This document shows, in pieces, positions 62,236-64,000 of a stretch of DNA of 64,000 bases. The stretch spans positions 817,346-881,345 of the forward strand of contig NZ_LMUR01000018.1 of assembly GCF_009765825.1 (NCBI RefSeq), written 5' to 3'. Below the pieces are notes generated by a model, which did no database searches, had not been told where the DNA came from, and was given only the letters and a program-made list of their open reading frames with translations. Within the stretch, counting starts at the first letter, position 1. Each line of letters starts with the position of its first letter. Origin of the DNA: Granulicella sp. L60 (GTDB lineage: Bacteria > Acidobacteriota > Terriglobia > Terriglobales > Acidobacteriaceae). The translations under genes were made by a program, and so were the position numbers.

Positions 62236-64000
62236 CGTTCTCGGCTCCCTAATAAGTGACGAATCCAGCGGTATATCCGTGATTCTCTGTTGTGGGAATA
62301 TGCAATTGTGCCTGGAATTCGAACTTCAATTTCGGTGCCTGCGCCTGGTCGACTCCAGAGTTCGAGACGAGCCCTGATTCTGGAAGCTCGTTCACGCATA
62401 CTAGGCAGCCCGTAATGACCGGCGACGCTACCGTCGCGAAGAATTGCTGGATCGACACCGATACCATCGTCGCGGAATCTCAGACGGAGTTCAAAAATGC
62501 CAAAGTGGATCTCAACCTCGATCCGGCTGGCCCGCGCGTGACGAAAGGCGTTGAAGAGTGCTTCGCGACCAATCTTCGCGAGCTCCTCCTGTGCTAGGGT
62601 GTTGAGTTCTCTGCTGTGCCCATTCACAATCACCTCGAACTGAGCTGGTCCAAGATAGCGAAATTCCTTTCCAACGGTGGCAAAGGTAGCAGTCAGACTT
62701 TCGGGTGTGATCCTCCGTACGTGAAGCCGGGAGAGCAGACTTCTTCCCTCAAGCATGACGCGATCTGAATGCTTCAAGGACTCCTCGAATGACTTACGAA
62801 CAGGATGATCTTGAGGAAGCTTCTGGGTGCCGGTGTGGAAGCTTAGGACAAGTCCCTGAATGCCCTGCAGGAACGTATCATGTAAGTCTCCAGCCAAGGC
62901 TTCTCGTTCTACCTGGCGCTCCTCGAGAATCCTGCGTGACTGCCTGATGAGGTATCGAACTCGCCAAAAGTACGCCAAGATAAGCAGTAGGACAATCGCG
63001 ATTATAGTGATCGTTCGGAAGAGAAGCCTCTCGTAAAAATGCGGCCTTTGCGTGACGTCGTACACAATCTCGGGTTCATCCCAGTGGCCGATACTGTCCG
63101 TCGCACGAATCAGCAGCCGGTGAGTACCTACAGGAAAGCTCGTATAGATGGCCATACGCGAAGAGGAAGCATCGAGCCAACCAGGATCCACGTCTTGCAT
63201 ACGGTACTGCAGTCGAAGTCTTTGAGAGTTGGCCAGATCAACGGCGGCCAAGCGCAGCTCCACGTGATGGACTCCTGGCGGCAACATCAGTCCGTTTCCA
63301 ACAAGTTGGCTCTTGCCGTCGACAGAGACCGCGGCTATGAAGATTGGTGTCCTTTCACCGATGCGAGGGAGGCGTAACGTATCGATCATCGCCAGCCCTC
63401 TGACCGTCGCGATCCAAAGCTTCCCGTCTGATGTCATCGCGATATTGGGGTTCCCGCTGCTTGCTTCTGTCGTATTGAGTCCATCCGAACGCGTAAACAC
63501 TTCGTAATCGAGAGGGCTTCCGGGGTTGCCTGCTCGCGCAAAGCCGCCTTTCCCGAACCCAATCACACCCTTTTCGGTGCTGAACCACATTTTATGATCC
63601 GGTGTTTCCGTCATTTCCATCACGCTGAGCTCGCGGTTGAACATTGTCAACTGTCCATTTCTGATTTGGCTGATCCCCTCGGGCAAATCAGAAGTGTAGA
63701 GGCCGTTACCCGAATCCTCGAAGAATCGGCGTGCCAAGACACCGCTCGCATCCTTCGCGACTGACAAGGGCACGAAGCGACCGGAAACAAAACGATCAAC
63801 GCCTCCCTGTGTGGCCACCCAGATATTTCCGCTTCGATCCTGAAACACATCGAGGACATTGCTGCTCGAGAGTCCGTCCGACATCGTGTAGTTGCGAATC
63901 TTTCCTTCTTGAAAATGGGCTAAGCCATGAGTTGTTGCGACCCATAGGGAGTCGTCTTTAGCTACTACAATCCTAGTGACGGCGCCACTACTCAACCCCT
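62232..64000 (-). CDS. Beta-propeller/Y_Y_Y sensor histidine kinase, N-terminus beyond window
   Basis: Partial; the frame stays open to the right edge (the codon before the first candidate TTG at 63995 reads Gly, a normal propeller context), so the start lies outside. Visible order: two-component propeller repeats (SLWVATTHGLAHFQEGKI, GNIWVATQGGVDRF, GKLWIATVRGLAMID) to about 205, a Y_Y_Y domain (about 240-315), a membrane helix (326-345), HisKA_3 with H372 (AGDLHDTFLQGIQGLVL) and an HATPase_c domain ending GHYGLPSMRERASRIRARLE and GAGTEIEVRI. Typical one-membrane sensor with a large periplasmic part that senses carbohydrates in related hybrid systems. Overlaps the response regulator by 4 bases. 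Confidence 0.93.
   Translation of the reverse strand, partial: GLSSGAVTRIVVAKDDSLWVATTHGLAHFQEGKIRNYTMSDGLSSSNVLDVFQDRSGNIWVATQGGVDRFVSGRFVPLSVAKDASGVLARRFFEDSGNGLYTSDLPEGISQIRNGQLTMFNRELSVMEMTETPDHKMWFSTEKGVIGFGKGGFARAGNPGSPLDYEVFTRSDGLNTTEASSGNPNIAMTSDGKLWIATVRGLAMIDTLRLPRIGERTPIFIAAVSVDGKSQLVGNGLMLPPGVHHVELRLAAVDLANSQRLRLQYRMQDVDPGWLDASSSRMAIYTSFPVGTHRLLIRATDSIGHWDEPEIVYDVTQRPHFYERLLFRTITIIAIVLLLILAYFWRVRYLIRQSRRILEERQVEREALAGDLHDTFLQGIQGLVLSFHTGTQKLPQDHPVRKSFEESLKHSDRVMLEGRSLLSRLHVRRITPESLTATFATVGKEFRYLGPAQFEVIVNGHSRELNTLAQEELAKIGREALFNAFRHARASRIEVEIHFGIFELRLRFRDDGIGVDPAILRDGSVAGHYGLPSMRERASRIRARLELWSRPGAGTEIEVRIPGTIAYSHNRESRIYRWIRHLLGSRER

Noticed and set aside
1-64000. CRISPR arrays, rRNA, tRNA genes and prophage
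   Set aside because: No regularly spaced repeats, no rRNA-like stretches, no convincing tRNA cloverleaf and no phage structural genes were seen (VgrG belongs to T6SS).

Overview
The window looks like the chromosome of an acidobacterium (Acidobacteriota, Terriglobia/Acidobacteriales-type soil bacterium). The pointers are two very large Oar-like TonB-dependent receptors with an N-terminal carboxypeptidase-regulatory-like domain and no SusD partner, a membrane-anchored winged-helix regulator of the kind common in that group, many Tat-exported glycoside hydrolases, and a moderately GC-rich genome. This is inference from gene content; no rRNA or other taxonomic marker is present.

Layout. (a) 1-3.2 kb: end of a type VI secretion cluster, with the C-terminal part of the ClpV/TssH ATPase and a complete VgrG, closed off by a decayed IS6-family transposase fragment. 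(b) 3.7-5.2 kb: an ECF sigma factor and zinc-finger anti-sigma factor pair. (c) 5.2-30.5 kb: an accessory region of short, mostly unrelated transcription units: FAD/NAD(P)-binding protein plus ClC channel, LysR, two AraC regulators, two SDRs, a methyltransferase, an FAD-linked (BBE-type) oxidase, an NTF2-like secreted protein, a GNAT, an MGT-type glycosyltransferase and an M28 peptidase. It is littered with relics: AraC 5' end, signal-peptide stub, methyltransferase tail, HigA tail, TonB-receptor tail, a frameshifted membrane acyltransferase-like gene and a frameshifted alpha/beta hydrolase. Two pairs of duplicated upstream/leader regions also lie here. (d) 31-61 kb: a polysaccharide-utilisation-like locus. 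A LacI regulator is overlapped by a large secreted glycosidase-like/FGE-like fusion. A palindromic operator region separates these from a divergent run: parallel beta-helix protein, TonB receptor, sugar permease, ribokinase, GH172-type (DUF2961) enzyme, GH92 alpha-mannosidase, second TonB receptor, Tat-exported esterase-like protein, Tat-exported (alpha/alpha)6-type protein and membrane-anchored regulator. A convergent GH3 glucosidase, a Tat-exported metallo-beta-lactamase-fold hydrolase and a GH95 fucosidase follow. (e) 61.6-64 kb: a NarL-type response regulator and a beta-propeller/Y_Y_Y sensor kinase (truncated by the window edge), overlapping by 4 bases.

How the genes may work together. 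In region (d), outer-membrane receptors would import oligosaccharides released by secreted and periplasmic enzymes (GH92, GH95, GH3, GH172-like, esterase-like). The inner-membrane permease and ribokinase would take up and phosphorylate a released monosaccharide. The LacI regulator probably acts through TGAAAGCTTTCA-type operators in the divergent promoter region. The enzyme mix suggests a branched mannose/fucose/arabinofuranose-containing glycan, but the substrate is not established by the sequence.
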